Shown in pieces: positions 9,069 to 17,971 of a stretch of DNA of 64,000 nt. The first letter of the stretch is position 1; every line of letters begins with the position of its first letter. A program made the translations under genes and the position numbers. The DNA comes from Micromonospora yangpuensis (GTDB taxonomy: Bacteria > Actinomycetota > Actinomycetes > Mycobacteriales > Micromonosporaceae), in NCBI RefSeq assembly GCF_900091615.1, contig NZ_FMIA01000002.1:3162001-3226000 (forward strand), in the 5' to 3' direction. The notes under the pieces were generated by a model. That model saw only the letters and a program-made list of their open reading frames with translations. It searched no databases and was not told where the DNA came from.

Positions 9069-9400
9069 GGATCGGACACGTGATCGTCCCCGCCGCCGAC
9101 CTGGACGCCCAGCTCGCCTGCTACACCGCCCTCGGGCTGACCGTGAAGTTCCGCGACGGTGACCGGTACGCCGCGCTCACCGACGGCACCGTCACCATCG
9201 GCCTCGCCGACGCCTCCCAGCAACCCGTGGCCGGCCGTACCCTGCTCGGGGTCGCCGTGGACGACCTGGACGCCACCCTCGCGCAGCTGGTGGCGGCCGG
9301 CGCCACCGCCGCCGAACCCGTGGTCGGGCCGCACGAGCGGCGCGCCGTGGTGACCGACCCGGGCGGCAACCCGTTCGTGGTCTACCAACGCCTGCCCTGA
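9065..9400 (+). CDS. VOC (glyoxalase/bleomycin-resistance fold) family protein
   Basis: 111 aa, one vicinal-oxygen-chelate module. It starts MRIGHVIVPAADLDAQLACY (first beta strand plus helix), then GVAVDDLDATLAQLVAAGA, and ends VVTDPGGNPFVVYQ, which is the usual metal-ligand end strand of this fold. ATG 9065 overlaps the preceding LLM stop (ATGA). VOC proteins include epimerases, dioxygenases and binding proteins; a methylmalonyl-CoA-epimerase-like or ring-cleavage role is possible, but not demonstrable here. Confidence 0.8.
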   Translation: MRIGHVIVPAADLDAQLACYTALGLTVKFRDGDRYAALTDGTVTIGLADASQQPVAGRTLLGVAVDDLDATLAQLVAAGATAAEPVVGPHERRAVVTDPGGNPFVVYQRLP

Positions 9401-9430
9401 TCCTCCGGCCGGTACGAGAGAAGGAACCCC

Positions 9431-10093
9431 ATGACCATCAGTGACGCGCTGCGCGGCCGGACCGTCGCCGTGCTCGGCGGCACCGGCCCGCAGGGCCGGG
9501 GGCTCGCCCGCCGTTTCGCCGCCGCCGGACTCGACGTCGTCCTCGGCTCCCGGGACGCCGACCGGGCGGCGCAGACCGCCGCGGCCCTGCCCGGCCGGGT
9601 CCGGGGGGCGGACAACGCCGACGCCGCCGCGGCCGGCGACATCGTCGTGGTGGCCGTCCCCTTCGACGGCCACGCCGACCTGCTCACCGCGCTCGCCCCG
9701 ACGCTGGCCGGCAAGATCGTGGTCGACTGCGTCAACCCGCTGGGCTTCGACAAGCAGGGCGCCTACCCGTTGACCGTCGCCGAGGGCTCCGCCGCCCAGC
9801 AGGCCGCGGCCATCCTCACCGACTCGACGGTGGTCGGGGCGTTCCACCACGTCTCGGCGGTGATCCTGGAGGACCCCGACCTCGACCAGGTCGACACCGA
9901 CGTCCTCGTGCTCGGTGACGACCGGGCGGCCACCGACCTGGTCCAGGACCTGGCCGCGGTCATCCCCGGCGTGCGGGGCGTCTACGGCGGGCGGCTGCGC
10001 AACGCCCACCAGGTCGAGGCGTTCACCGCCAACCTCATCGCGGTCAACCGGCGGTACCGGGCCCACGCGGGCCTGCGCGTCACCGACGTCTGA
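9431..10093 (+). CDS. F420-dependent NADP reductase (Fno-like)
   Basis: 220 aa. The N-terminal Rossmann motif LGGTGPQGRGLARRFAAAGL followed by VVLGSRDADRA matches archaeal and actinobacterial NADPH:F420 reductases, and FHHVSAVIL agrees with the family's conserved central segment. It would transfer hydride between NADPH and coenzyme F420. The start follows GAGAAGGAAC at good spacing, after a 30-nt gap, so it is still in the operon. Its presence beside four LLM proteins suggests that some of them use F420H2 (or reduce F420), which this enzyme recycles. Confidence 0.87.
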   Translation: MTISDALRGRTVAVLGGTGPQGRGLARRFAAAGLDVVLGSRDADRAAQTAAALPGRVRGADNADAAAAGDIVVVAVPFDGHADLLTALAPTLAGKIVVDCVNPLGFDKQGAYPLTVAEGSAAQQAAAILTDSTVVGAFHHVSAVILEDPDLDQVDTDVLVLGDDRAATDLVQDLAAVIPGVRGVYGGRLRNAHQVEAFTANLIAVNRRYRAHAGLRVTDV

Positions 10094-10123
10094 TCCGCCC
10101 CCGCAGCAGAAGGAGCACCCCCG

Positions 10124-10882
10124 ATGGACCTCGCCCGTACCGTCGCCATCGTCACCGGCGCCGCCTCCGGCCTCGGCGCGGCCACCGCCGCGGCCCTGGC
10201 CGCCCGGGGCGCCACCGTCCACGGCTTCGACCTCGGACCCGCCGTCGCCGCCGCCGAGGCCCCACCCGGCGTGCGGTACGTCGAGGTCGACGTCACCGAC
10301 GCGGCGGCGGTCCGGGCGGCGGTCGCCGACGCGGCAGCCGGCGACGACCCGCTGCGGACCGTGGTCAACTGCGCCGGGATCGCGCCGTCGCAGCGGATCC
10401 TCGGCAAGCGCGGCAGCCACGACCTCGACCTGTACGCCACCGTGGTGCGGGTCAACCTGATCGGCACCTTCACCGTGCTGACCCTGGCGGCCGAGGCGAT
10501 CGCCCGGACCGCGCCGGACCGGCACGGTCAGCGGGGGGTCATCGTCAACACCGCCTCGGTAGCCGGCTACGAGGGTCAGATCGGCCAGGCCGCGTACGCC
10601 TCGTCCAAGGGCGGGGTGCTCGCGCTGACCCTGCCGGCCGCCCGGGACCTCGCCCCGCACGGCATCCGGGTGATGACCGTCGCGCCGGGCATCATGCAGA
10701 CCCCGATGATGGAGACCGTGTCACAGGAGTACCGGGACGGCCTCGCCGCCGGCGTACCGTTCCCCAGCCGCTTCGGCACCACCGGGGAGTACGCCGACCT
10801 GGTGTTGGCCATCATCGGCAACGACTACCTCAACGGCGAGGTCATCCGTCTCGACGGCGCGCTCCGGATGGCACCACGCTGA
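10124..10882 (+). CDS. SDR-family oxidoreductase (3-hydroxyacyl-CoA dehydrogenase-like)
   Basis: 252 aa, classical short-chain dehydrogenase: VTGAASGLGAATAAALAARG (NAD(P) glycine motif), VNCAGIAPSQ, catalytic Ser in NTASVAGYEGQ, and YASSKGG with Tyr and Lys. The closing MMETVSQEYRDG and GEVIRLDGALRM resemble type II 3-hydroxyacyl-CoA dehydrogenases. It is the last gene of the catabolic operon (AAGGAG RBS) and would oxidise a 3-hydroxyacyl-CoA made by the preceding steps. Its 3' end overlaps the convergent SMP-30 gene by 41 bp. Confidence 0.9.
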   Translation: MDLARTVAIVTGAASGLGAATAAALAARGATVHGFDLGPAVAAAEAPPGVRYVEVDVTDAAAVRAAVADAAAGDDPLRTVVNCAGIAPSQRILGKRGSHDLDLYATVVRVNLIGTFTVLTLAAEAIARTAPDRHGQRGVIVNTASVAGYEGQIGQAAYASSKGGVLALTLPAARDLAPHGIRVMTVAPGIMQTPMMETVSQEYRDGLAAGVPFPSRFGTTGEYADLVLAIIGNDYLNGEVIRLDGALRMAPR

Positions 10883-11807
10883 CCGGCCGCCAGGGGTGCA
10901 CCGGCACCCCCGGCACCTCCACGTCCACCACGAAGAGCGCACCGGCCGCCGGGTCGCCGCCCGGTTCCCGGCCCAACGCGCTGGTGGTGACGAAGAGGGT
11001 CCGCCGGTCCGGTCCGCCGAGCGCGACACTTGTCGGCCGGCGTACCGGCAGGGCGATCTCGTCGGTCAGCTCGCCGTCGCGGGACCACCGACGCACCATC
11101 GCGCCGTCGAAGAGCGCGACCCAGACGCCGCCGTCGGCGTCCACGCACATCCCGTCGGGGCTGCCCGGCGCGCAGGCGGCCACCTCCCGGGGTGCGGTCC
11201 AGCGATCGTCGGCCCCCCGGCGGTACTCGCGCAGCAGCCCGGTGGGGGAGTCGACGAAGAGCACCCGCCGGTCGTCGAGGAACTGCTGGCCGTTGCTGAC
11301 CGTGGTGCCGGCCAACGCCACCTCGATGCGGCCGTCCGCGCGCAGGACGAACACGTCGCCCCGCCCCGGCGCGGTGTCGTAGGCCATCGTCCCGACGAAG
11401 AGGGTGCCGTCCGGGGCACACCCGCCGTCGTTGCTGCGTACCCCGTCGGCCAGCGGCAGCTCCCCGACCCGCTCGGGGTGCCCCGCCCCGACCGTGCCGG
11501 TCCCGGTGCCGACCGTGCCGGTCCCGACCGGCCCGGTCCGGTCCGGGTCGGCACCGGCGGTCAGGTCCACCCGCCAGAGGGTGCGCTCACCGACCACCAG
11601 GTGGTCGGCCGCGCCGGCGATCGGCCGGACGAACGCGGCCACCGGATCGGGGACCTCGACCGCGGTGGTCCGGCCGGTCAGGTCGGTGAGCAGCACCCGC
11701 CCGGCGAGCATGTCGACCCAGACGAGTCGGTCCAGCCGGTCGTCCCAGATCGGGCCCTCGCCATGGTGCGCCACCGGCTCGGTGAGCATCCGTACGGATC
11801 CGGTCAC
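10842..11807 (-). CDS. SMP-30/gluconolactonase-like hydrolase
   Basis: 321 aa six-bladed beta-propeller. N-terminal HHGEGPIWDDRLDRLVWVDM carries the metal-binding Glu; RSNDGGCAPDGTLFVGTM and GSPDGMCVDADGGVWVALF carry the Asn and Asp expected at the divalent-metal site. It probably hydrolyses a sugar lactone. The reading frame is open further upstream, but GTG 11807 is preceded by GGAGCC at 9 nt and starts just before the conserved part. A low-complexity Gly/Thr stretch (TGTVGTGTGTVGAG) lies about residue 90. It is convergent and overlapping with the SDR gene. Confidence 0.85.
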   Translation of the reverse strand: MTGSVRMLTEPVAHHGEGPIWDDRLDRLVWVDMLAGRVLLTDLTGRTTAVEVPDPVAAFVRPIAGAADHLVVGERTLWRVDLTAGADPDRTGPVGTGTVGTGTGTVGAGHPERVGELPLADGVRSNDGGCAPDGTLFVGTMAYDTAPGRGDVFVLRADGRIEVALAGTTVSNGQQFLDDRRVLFVDSPTGLLREYRRGADDRWTAPREVAACAPGSPDGMCVDADGGVWVALFDGAMVRRWSRDGELTDEIALPVRRPTSVALGGPDRRTLFVTTSALGREPGGDPAAGALFVVDVEVPGVPVHPWRPVSVVPSGARRRDG

Positions 11808-11918
11808 GCTGTCTGGCTCCTTCGTCGGTGGTCGAGCCGGGCCGGGGCGGATGCCCCCTCGGCGGTGAGTAGTTTTCCACTCCACCGTGCGCCGGCTGAT
11901 CCCGACACCTCCCCGGAG

Positions 11919-11958
11919 GGGAACCCGCGTGGGCCTGTGGCGGCCCGCACGGGTTCCC
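11919..11958 (-). terminator. Hairpin terminator after the pectate lyase gene
   Basis: Arms 11919-11935 and 11942-11958 pair with one mismatch and one G-U (core GGGAACCCG / CGGGTTCCC), loop of 6 nt. It sits 10 nt beyond the stop of the secreted lyase gene. There is no U-run, as is common in high-GC actinomycetes. Confidence 0.6.
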
Positions 11959-11968
11959 GGTCGTCCGG

Positions 11969-13147
11969 TCAGCGGTAGCTGAGGTCGGCGGAGGAGTAGA
12001 GGCAGTTGGTGCCGTCGGCGCCGGTGCCGACCTGGGTGGGCTCGTTGCCGCTGTTGTTGCCGTTGTACTTGCGGCAGATCACCATCGACCGGCTGGCGTC
12101 GTTGACGATGGTGATCTGGGAGAACCGGGCGGTGTCGCCGTAGTTCACGTTGATGCCGGCCACGGTGTTGCCCGGGCGGGTCAACGTGATGTTGCGCAGG
12201 ACGACGTTGCGCCGGTGCTGGGTGGAGCAGTTGCCGCAGGAGCGGTAGAAGGTGCCGAAGTTGGTGGCCTGGAAGTTCTGGACGGTCAACGTACCCGGGC
12301 CGTTGTGTTGGAAGACCTTGTCGCTGGCGCTGCGGGCGCCGCCGCCGTCGACCAGGAAGGTGGGTGAGCCGCTGCCCCGGAAGGTGGCGGCGTCCTCGCC
12401 CACGTCCTCCCACCACACGTTGCGCAGCGTGCACGGCCCGGCGCAGTGCACGCCGTCACCGGCGGGCGCGCCGATGATGACGTTCTGCAGGGTGGCCCCG
12501 GCGGCGAGCCGGAACATCGGGTCCTGGCTCTCCTCCTGACTGCCGTCGCCGATGCAGCAGTAGCGGCGCAGCCCGCCGTCGAGCGTGCCGGAGACCTCGA
12601 TCGTGCCGTTGACGTTCACCTGACCGGTGGGGGTGGGCCAGGCACCGGTCGACGGCGGGTTGGTCGGCGGTGGGGTGAAGGGCGGAGTGGTCGGTGGCGT
12701 GGTGGGCGGTGCGGTCGGGTTGGTGCCGCCGGTGCAGGTCACGCCGTTGACCGCGAAGCTGGTCGGTGCCGGGTTGCTGGTGTTGTTCCAGCTGCCGTTG
12801 AAGCCGAACGAGGTCGAGGCGTTGGTGGCGAGGTTGCCGTTGTAGCTCTCGCTGGCGGCCCGGACCGTGCTGCCGCTCTGGGTGACGGTGGCGTTCCAGG
12901 CCTGCACGACCGTCTGGCCGGCGGTGAACGACCAGGTGACCGTCCACGAGGTGAGCGGGTCGCCGACGTTGGTGAGGGTGACGTTGGCACCGAAGCCGCC
13001 GGACCACTGCGAGGCGACCGTGTAGGTGACCCGGCAGCCGACGGCTGCCTGGGCGGTGCCCGCCGTGGCCACCACGCCGGCGGCGGCCAGGGTGGCTGTT
13101 GTCGTGGTGAGGATGAGCAGCGCCCGGTGGCGCCGGCTGTGTCGCAT
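11969..13147 (-). CDS. Secreted pectate lyase (PL3-like) with N-terminal CBM2
   Basis: 392 aa. Signal peptide RHSRRHRALLILTTTTATLAAAG...AQA (residues 1-36) followed by a CBM2 cellulose-binding module (about 38-138; starts VGCRVTYTVASQWSGGF, Cys at both ends), a Pro/Thr linker and a parallel beta-helix lyase domain with QNVIIGAPAGDGVHC, TLRNVWWEDVGEDAATF and SASDKVFQHNGPGTLTVQN, typical of family PL3. It cleaves polygalacturonate by Ca-dependent beta-elimination outside the cell. ATG 13147 is chosen because GGAGAAC precedes it and the signal peptide starts there. A LacI-type operator-like site lies about 130 bp upstream. Confidence 0.9.
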   Translation of the reverse strand: MRHSRRHRALLILTTTTATLAAAGVVATAGTAQAAVGCRVTYTVASQWSGGFGANVTLTNVGDPLTSWTVTWSFTAGQTVVQAWNATVTQSGSTVRAASESYNGNLATNASTSFGFNGSWNNTSNPAPTSFAVNGVTCTGGTNPTAPPTTPPTTPPFTPPPTNPPSTGAWPTPTGQVNVNGTIEVSGTLDGGLRRYCCIGDGSQEESQDPMFRLAAGATLQNVIIGAPAGDGVHCAGPCTLRNVWWEDVGEDAATFRGSGSPTFLVDGGGARSASDKVFQHNGPGTLTVQNFQATNFGTFYRSCGNCSTQHRRNVVLRNITLTRPGNTVAGINVNYGDTARFSQITIVNDASRSMVICRKYNGNNSGNEPTQVGTGADGTNCLYSSADLSYR

Positions 13148-13275
13148 GTTGTTCTCCTGCTGCTGGGAGGGGCCCACGGGCCGTCCCGGCATCCGCTGCC
13201 CGACGGACACCGACGCGGCGGGACCTGGACCGTGCCCGGACGCCCGTCGGAGACGGGACCTGCGCCGCCGGCCCG

Positions 13276-13290
13276 GACAAGCGCTTTCCC
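13276..13290 (-). promoter_or_regulatory. LacI-type operator candidate upstream of the pectate lyase
   Basis: The palindromic core AAGCGCTT (13279-13286) within GGGAAAGCGCTTGTC (minus strand) resembles operators of LacI-family sugar regulators, which have a central CG. It is 129 bp from the lyase start, the only gene it could serve in that direction. Regulation by plant-polymer breakdown products is inferred. Confidence 0.4.
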
Positions 13291-13334
13291 AGCGAACAAC
13301 ATATCGATGATCGTTGCAATGGCCCGTCGCGGGA

Positions 13335-14738
13335 TCAGCCGTCGATGCGGGTGATGTTGCGGATCTTGTTCGCCGCGTCCAGGGCCGCCACCTTGTACGC
13401 CTCGGCCAGGGTCGGGTAGTTGAAGACCGCGTCGACCAGGTAGTCGATGGTGCCGCCGCAGCCCATCACCGCCTGTCCGATGTGCACGATCTCGGTGGCG
13501 CCGGTGCCGAAGACGTGTACGCCGAGCAGCCGGCCGTCGCTGGGCGAGACGAGCAGCTTCAGCAGCCCGTACGAGTCACCGACGATCTGGCCCCGGGCCA
13601 GCTCCCGGTAGCGGGCGATGCCCACCTCGAACGGCGTCGAGCTCTCCGTCAGCTGCTCCTCGGTCCGGCCGACGAAGCTGATCTCGGGGATGGTGTAGAT
13701 GCCGATCGGCTGCAGCTCGTGCATTTCGCGGACCGGCTCGCCGCAGGCGTGCTGGGCGGCCAGCCGGCCCTGCTCCATCGAGGTGGAGGCCAGTGCGGGA
13801 AAGCCGATCACGTCGCCGACGGCGTAGATGTTCGCCACACTGGTGCGGTAGTTGGCGTCCACCGTGATCCGGCCGCGCCGGTCGGCCTCCAGGCCGGCCG
13901 ACTCCAGGGCCAGGTCGTCGGTCTGTCCCTGGCGGCCGGCGGAGTACATCACGGTGTCCGCGACGATCTTCTTGCCGCTCTTGAGCACGCACAGGGCCGC
14001 CGTCTGGTGCTTCTCGACCGAGGCGACCTCCTCGCCGAAGCGGAACGTCACGGAGAGGTCGCGCAGGTGGTACTTGAGGGACTCGACGACCTCCTCGTCG
14101 CAGAAGTCGAGCATCTTGTCCCGCCGCTCCACCACGGTGACCTTGGTGCCGAGGGCGGCGAACATGGAGGCGTACTCCATCCCGATCACCCCGGCGCCCA
14201 CCACGACCATGCTGCGCGGCACGGCCTGCAGGTTGATCACGCCGTCGGAGTCGACGATGGTCCGGTCGTCGAAGTCGACGCTGTCCGGGCGGGCCGGGCG
14301 GGTGCCGGCGGCGATGATCGCCTTGTCGAAGGTCACCCGGGACTCGCGGCCGGAGTCGCCGTCGACCAGGATGGTGTGGTCGTCGGCGAACCGGCCGGTA
14401 CCGGTGATCATCGAGACCCGGTTGCGGGCCAACTGGTTCCGGATGACGTCGGTCTGCCGGCTGATCACGTGCTGGGTCCGGGCGGCCAGGTCACCGACGG
14501 TGATCTCGTCCTTCACCCGGTAGCTGCTGCCGTACAGGTCGCGTTGGCTCAGGCCGGTCAGGTAGAGCACGGCCTCGCGCAGCGTCTTGGAGGGCACGGT
14601 GCCGGTGTTGATGCACACCCCACCGAGCATGTCGCGGCGGTCGACGATGCCGACCCGCCGGCCGAGCTTGGCGGCGGCGATCGCCGCCTTCTGACCACTG
14701 GGTCCGGAGCCCAGCACCAACAGGTCGTAGTCATACAC
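13335..14738 (-). CDS. sthA: Soluble pyridine nucleotide transhydrogenase (Si-specific type)
   Basis: 467 aa flavoprotein of the disulfide-reductase family. [20 protein letters not shown] is the FAD motif; [17 protein letters not shown] replaces the redox CxxxxC motif with a single Cys, the mark of soluble transhydrogenase compared with lipoamide or glutathione reductases. [20 protein letters not shown] is the NAD(P) motif and [14 protein letters not shown] the second FAD contact. It equilibrates NADPH + NAD+ with NADP+ + NADH in the cytosol. The start is GTG 14738. It is a single gene, divergent from the catalase gene with a 194-bp gap. Confidence 0.88.
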   Translation of the reverse strand: MYDYDLLVLGSGPSGQKAAIAAAKLGRRVGIVDRRDMLGGVCINTGTVPSKTLREAVLYLTGLSQRDLYGSSYRVKDEITVGDLAARTQHVISRQTDVIRNQLARNRVSMITGTGRFADDHTILVDGDSGRESRVTFDKAIIAAGTRPARPDSVDFDDRTIVDSDGVINLQAVPRSMVVVGAGVIGMEYASMFAALGTKVTVVERRDKMLDFCDEEVVESLKYHLRDLSVTFRFGEEVASVEKHQTAALCVLKSGKKIVADTVMYSAGRQGQTDDLALESAGLEADRRGRITVDANYRTSVANIYAVGDVIGFPALASTSMEQGRLAAQHACGEPVREMHELQPIGIYTIPEISFVGRTEEQLTESSTPFEVGIARYRELARGQIVGDSYGLLKLLVSPSDGRLLGVHVFGTGATEIVHIGQAVMGCGGTIDYLVDAVFNYPTLAEAYKVAALDAANKIRNITRIDG

Positions 14739-14932
14739 GCCCGACAGCCTCGCAAGATGCGGCCACTCGCGCCAGTGGAGCGGTCGGCGTCACACCACGG
14801 CACCGGCGGGACAACCACGACATAGGTCGGACAACCAGTCTGTTTCGCTCGCGTTGACCAGGGTAGCGGGTGGGGCAGTGGCCGTAGCCACCAGCAGTGC
14901 CCGGCAGCGATCGCATGGAGGTACCCGTCCAG

Positions 14933-17182
14933 ATGGATTCCCGTAAGCCCGCCAAGGTGGTCAAGGACGCCGTGGAGAAGGTCGTCGACGTGCTGACCCC
15001 GGACATTCCCGGTGCTCCGGGCAGTGCGCCTCCGACGCTTGAGGAGCCGACGACGCCCCGCGAGCCGTTGCCCCCGAAGAAGGAGCAGGGGTCCCCCGAG
15101 ACCGTCACCCCGACCGGCGCGCCCACCGGGGTCCCGGCGGTCGCCAAGGGCCAGCAGGGCGCGTACCTCACCACCGCGCAGGGGGCGCGGCTGCGCGACA
15201 CCGACCACTCGCTGAAGGCCGGGCCACGCGGACCGACGCTGCTCCAGGACCACCACTTCCGCGAGAAGATCACCCACTTCGACCACGAGCGCATCCCGGA
15301 GCGGGTCGTGCACGCCCGCGGCGCGGGGGCACACGGCGTGTTCAAGGCGTACGGCACCGCCACGGCGGTCACCCGGGCCGGCTTCCTGGCCAAGGACCAC
15401 GAGACCGACGTCTTCGTCCGGTTCTCCACCGTCCTGGGCTCGCGAGGCTCGGCCGACACGGTGCGCGACACCCGGGGCTTCGCCACCAAGTTCTACACCG
15501 AGGAGGGAACCTTCGACCTGGTCGGCAACAACATGCCGGTCTTCTTCATCCAGGACGCCATCAAGTTCCCCGACATCATCCACGCCGGCAAGCCACACCC
15601 GGACCGGGAGATCCCGCAGGCGCAGAGCGCGCACGACACCTTCTGGGACTTCGTCTCCCTGCACACCGAGGCGCAGCACCACACCATGTGGAACATGTCC
15701 GACCGGGGCATCCCGCGGTCGTACCGGACGATGGAGGGCTTCGGGGTCCACACCTTCCGCCTGATCAACGCCGCCGGTGAGACGGTGCTTGCCAAGTTCC
15801 ACTGGAAGCCCCGCCTCGGCGTGCACTCCCTGGACTGGGAGGAGGCGCAGCTGATCAACGGCATCGACCCGGACTTCCACCGGCGAGACCTCTACGACGC
15901 CATCGAGGCCGGCGCGTACCCGGAGTGGGAGCTGGGCATCCAGGTCTTCCCGGACACCGAGGAGGAGACCTTCGCCGGCATCGACCTGCTCGACCCGACG
16001 AAGATCGTGCCGGAGGAGCTGGCCCCGGTGCAGCCGGTCGGCCGGCTGGTGCTGAACCGTACGCCGACGAACTTCTTCGCCGAGACCGAGCAGGTGGCGT
16101 TCCACCTGGGGCACCTGCCGCCGGGCATCGACGTCACCAACGACCCGCTGCTGCAGGGCCGACTCTTCTCCTACGTCGACACGCAGCTGACCCGCCTCGG
16201 CGGGCCGAACTTCTCGCAGATCCCGATCAACCGCCCGCACGCGGCGGTCAACGACATGCTGCGCGACGGTTTCCACCAGCATGCCGTGCACGCCGGGGTC
16301 GCGCCGTACCGGCCGAACTCGCTCGACGGGGGCAACCCCTTCCCGGCCGGCGACGCCGAACACGCGTTCCTCGACGTGCCGGTGACGGTGGCCCAGGCCC
16401 CCAAGGTACGGGCGAACCCGGCCTCCTTCGACGACCACTTCAGCCAGGCCCGCCTGTTCTGGCTGAGCATGTCGCTGGTGGAGCAGGAGCACATCGTCCG
16501 CGCCTACACCTTCGAGCTGGCCAAGTGCTACCACCAGGCGATCAAGGAGCGCCAGCTGCAGTGCCTGGCCAACATCGACCCGGTGCTCTGCGCCCAGGTC
16601 GCCGCCGGGCTGGGCCTGCCCGCGCCGCAGCCCACCGAGCCGCTGGCCGACGTCGCGCCAAGCCCGGCGTTGTCGCAGGTCGGCCGGGAGTGGCCGGCCG
16701 ACGGTCGGCTGGTCGGGATCGTCGTCGACGGCGACAGCGACCTCGACGGGGTCAGCGAGGTCCGGCGGGCGGTCTTCGCCGCCGACATGGTGCCGCTGCT
16801 GATCGCCCCGCACGGCGGGAAGCTGGGGGAGCTGCCGGTGCAGCGGACCTTCGCCACCGCCCGGTCGGTCGAGTTCGACGTGGTCCTGGTGGCGGCGGCA
16901 CCGCCACCGGCGCCGGACGCGTTGGCCGCCCGGGACGCCAAGGCGGGCGCGGCCAGCTCGGTCACCGTGGATCCCCGGGTCCTGCTACTGGTCCAGGAGG
17001 CCTGGCGGCACGCCAAGGCGATCGGCGCATGGGGGACCGGTGCCGCCGTGCTGGAGCAGGCGGGGCTGACCGGCACGCCCGGCGTCGTCACGGGCGACTC
17101 CGCTCCGGAGGTGCTCGCCGAGGTGCAGCAGCTGCTCGCCGCGCACCGGGTGTGGCAGCGGTTCCCCACCTCGCTCGGCTGA
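14933..17182 (+). CDS. katE: Large-subunit heme catalase (HPII type) with C-terminal DJ-1/PfpI-like domain
   Basis: 749 aa. The distal His region is RVVHARGAGAHGVFKAY; NMPVFFIQDAIKFPDIIHAGKPHP follows, and the proximal heme ligand Tyr is in LFSYVDTQLTRLGGPNFSQIP. Residues from about 590 form a flavodoxin-like DJ-1/PfpI domain (GIVVDGDSDLDGV, VLLVQEAWRHAKAIGAWGTG). The N-terminal 80 aa are a Pro/Lys-rich extension. It decomposes H2O2. ATG 14933 is preceded by GGAGGT; upstream in-frame starts lack this. It ends before a perfect 16-bp hairpin. Confidence 0.93.
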   Translation: MDSRKPAKVVKDAVEKVVDVLTPDIPGAPGSAPPTLEEPTTPREPLPPKKEQGSPETVTPTGAPTGVPAVAKGQQGAYLTTAQGARLRDTDHSLKAGPRGPTLLQDHHFREKITHFDHERIPERVVHARGAGAHGVFKAYGTATAVTRAGFLAKDHETDVFVRFSTVLGSRGSADTVRDTRGFATKFYTEEGTFDLVGNNMPVFFIQDAIKFPDIIHAGKPHPDREIPQAQSAHDTFWDFVSLHTEAQHHTMWNMSDRGIPRSYRTMEGFGVHTFRLINAAGETVLAKFHWKPRLGVHSLDWEEAQLINGIDPDFHRRDLYDAIEAGAYPEWELGIQVFPDTEEETFAGIDLLDPTKIVPEELAPVQPVGRLVLNRTPTNFFAETEQVAFHLGHLPPGIDVTNDPLLQGRLFSYVDTQLTRLGGPNFSQIPINRPHAAVNDMLRDGFHQHAVHAGVAPYRPNSLDGGNPFPAGDAEHAFLDVPVTVAQAPKVRANPASFDDHFSQARLFWLSMSLVEQEHIVRAYTFELAKCYHQAIKERQLQCLANIDPVLCAQVAAGLGLPAPQPTEPLADVAPSPALSQVGREWPADGRLVGIVVDGDSDLDGVSEVRRAVFAADMVPLLIAPHGGKLGELPVQRTFATARSVEFDVVLVAAAPPPAPDALAARDAKAGAASSVTVDPRVLLLVQEAWRHAKAIGAWGTGAAVLEQAGLTGTPGVVTGDSAPEVLAEVQQLLAAHRVWQRFPTSLG

Positions 17183-17188
17183 GTTCCA

Positions 17189-17236
17189 CCCACCGGGGCC
17201 GCCCTCGCGCACCGTCGCGCGGGCGGCCCCGGTGGG
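17189..17236. terminator. Bidirectional hairpin terminator between catalase and Sua5/YciO genes
   Basis: Perfect 16-bp inverted repeat: CCCACCGGGGCCGCCC at 17189-17204 and its complement at 17221-17236, with a 16-nt loop that itself holds GCGC/GCGC. It lies between two convergent genes and can serve both. Confidence 0.8.
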
Positions 17237-17264
17237 GGCGGGCCGCCGACGGGCGCGGGACGGG

Positions 17265-17885
17265 TCAGGCGAAGCGGCTCGGGTCGCCAGCGCCGACCCG
17301 GACGATCTCGGGCTCGCCGTCGGAGAAGTCGATCACCGTGGTCGGCTCGGTGCCACAGTCACCGGAGTCGACCACCGCGTCGACCACATGGTCGAGGCGT
17401 TCCTTGATCTCCCAGCCCTGGGTCATCGGCTCGGGGTCGCCGGGCAGCAGCAGGGTGCTCGACAGCAGCGGCTCGCCCAGCTCGGCCAGCAACGCCTGGG
17501 CGACGGTGTGCGCGGGGATGCGGACGCCGACGGTCTTCTTCCGCGGGTGCAGCAGCCGACGCGGCACCTCCCGGGTCGCCGGGAGGATGAAGGTGTAGCT
17601 GCCCGGGGTGGCCGCCTTCACGGCCCGGAACACCGCGTTGCCCAGGTGCACGAACTGGCCCAGTTGCGCGAAGTCGCGGCACACCAGGGTGAAGTGGTGG
17701 CCGCTGTCGAGGTGGCGGATCTCCCGGATCCGGTCCATGCCGTCCTTGTTGCCCACCTGGCAGCCCAGCGCGAAGCACGAGTCGGTCGGGTAGGTGATCA
17801 GGCCGTCCCGGCGGATCAGGTCGACCGCCTGACCGATCAGCCGGGGCTGCGGGTTGTCCGGGTGCACGTCGAGGTACTTCGCCAT
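17265..17885 (-). CDS. L-threonylcarbamoyladenylate synthase-like protein (Sua5/YciO/YrdC, YciO subgroup)
   Basis: 206 aa. The YrdC-fold nucleotide-binding motif is seen as GLITYPTDSCFALGCQ and the central motif as PGSYTFILPATREVPRRLL, with KKTVGVRIPAH next. It lacks the C-terminal Sua5 domain. TsaC/Sua5 proteins make the threonylcarbamoyl-AMP precursor of tRNA t6A; members of this shorter group (start MAKYLDVHPDNPQPR) are usually called YciO and their activity is less certain. ATG 17885. Monocistronic. Confidence 0.82.
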   Translation of the reverse strand: MAKYLDVHPDNPQPRLIGQAVDLIRRDGLITYPTDSCFALGCQVGNKDGMDRIREIRHLDSGHHFTLVCRDFAQLGQFVHLGNAVFRAVKAATPGSYTFILPATREVPRRLLHPRKKTVGVRIPAHTVAQALLAELGEPLLSSTLLLPGDPEPMTQGWEIKERLDHVVDAVVDSGDCGTEPTTVIDFSDGEPEIVRVGAGDPSRFA

Positions 17886-17971
17886 GGTCGGAAGCTTAGG
17901 CCGACCCGTGCGGTGTCAACTTCCCGACAGTGCCCGCCCGACGGTGCGGGTAGAAGCCCATCGTTGTCCGC

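Noticed and set aside
10842..11299. Long overlapping frames antisense to SDR and SMP-30 genes
   Set aside because: Arg/Pro/Ala-rich shadow frames, a common product of GC-rich coding DNA.
14942..17182. Alternative catalase start codons upstream at 14897
   Set aside because: GTG 14897 lacks a ribosome binding site, whereas GGAGGT directly precedes ATG 14933.
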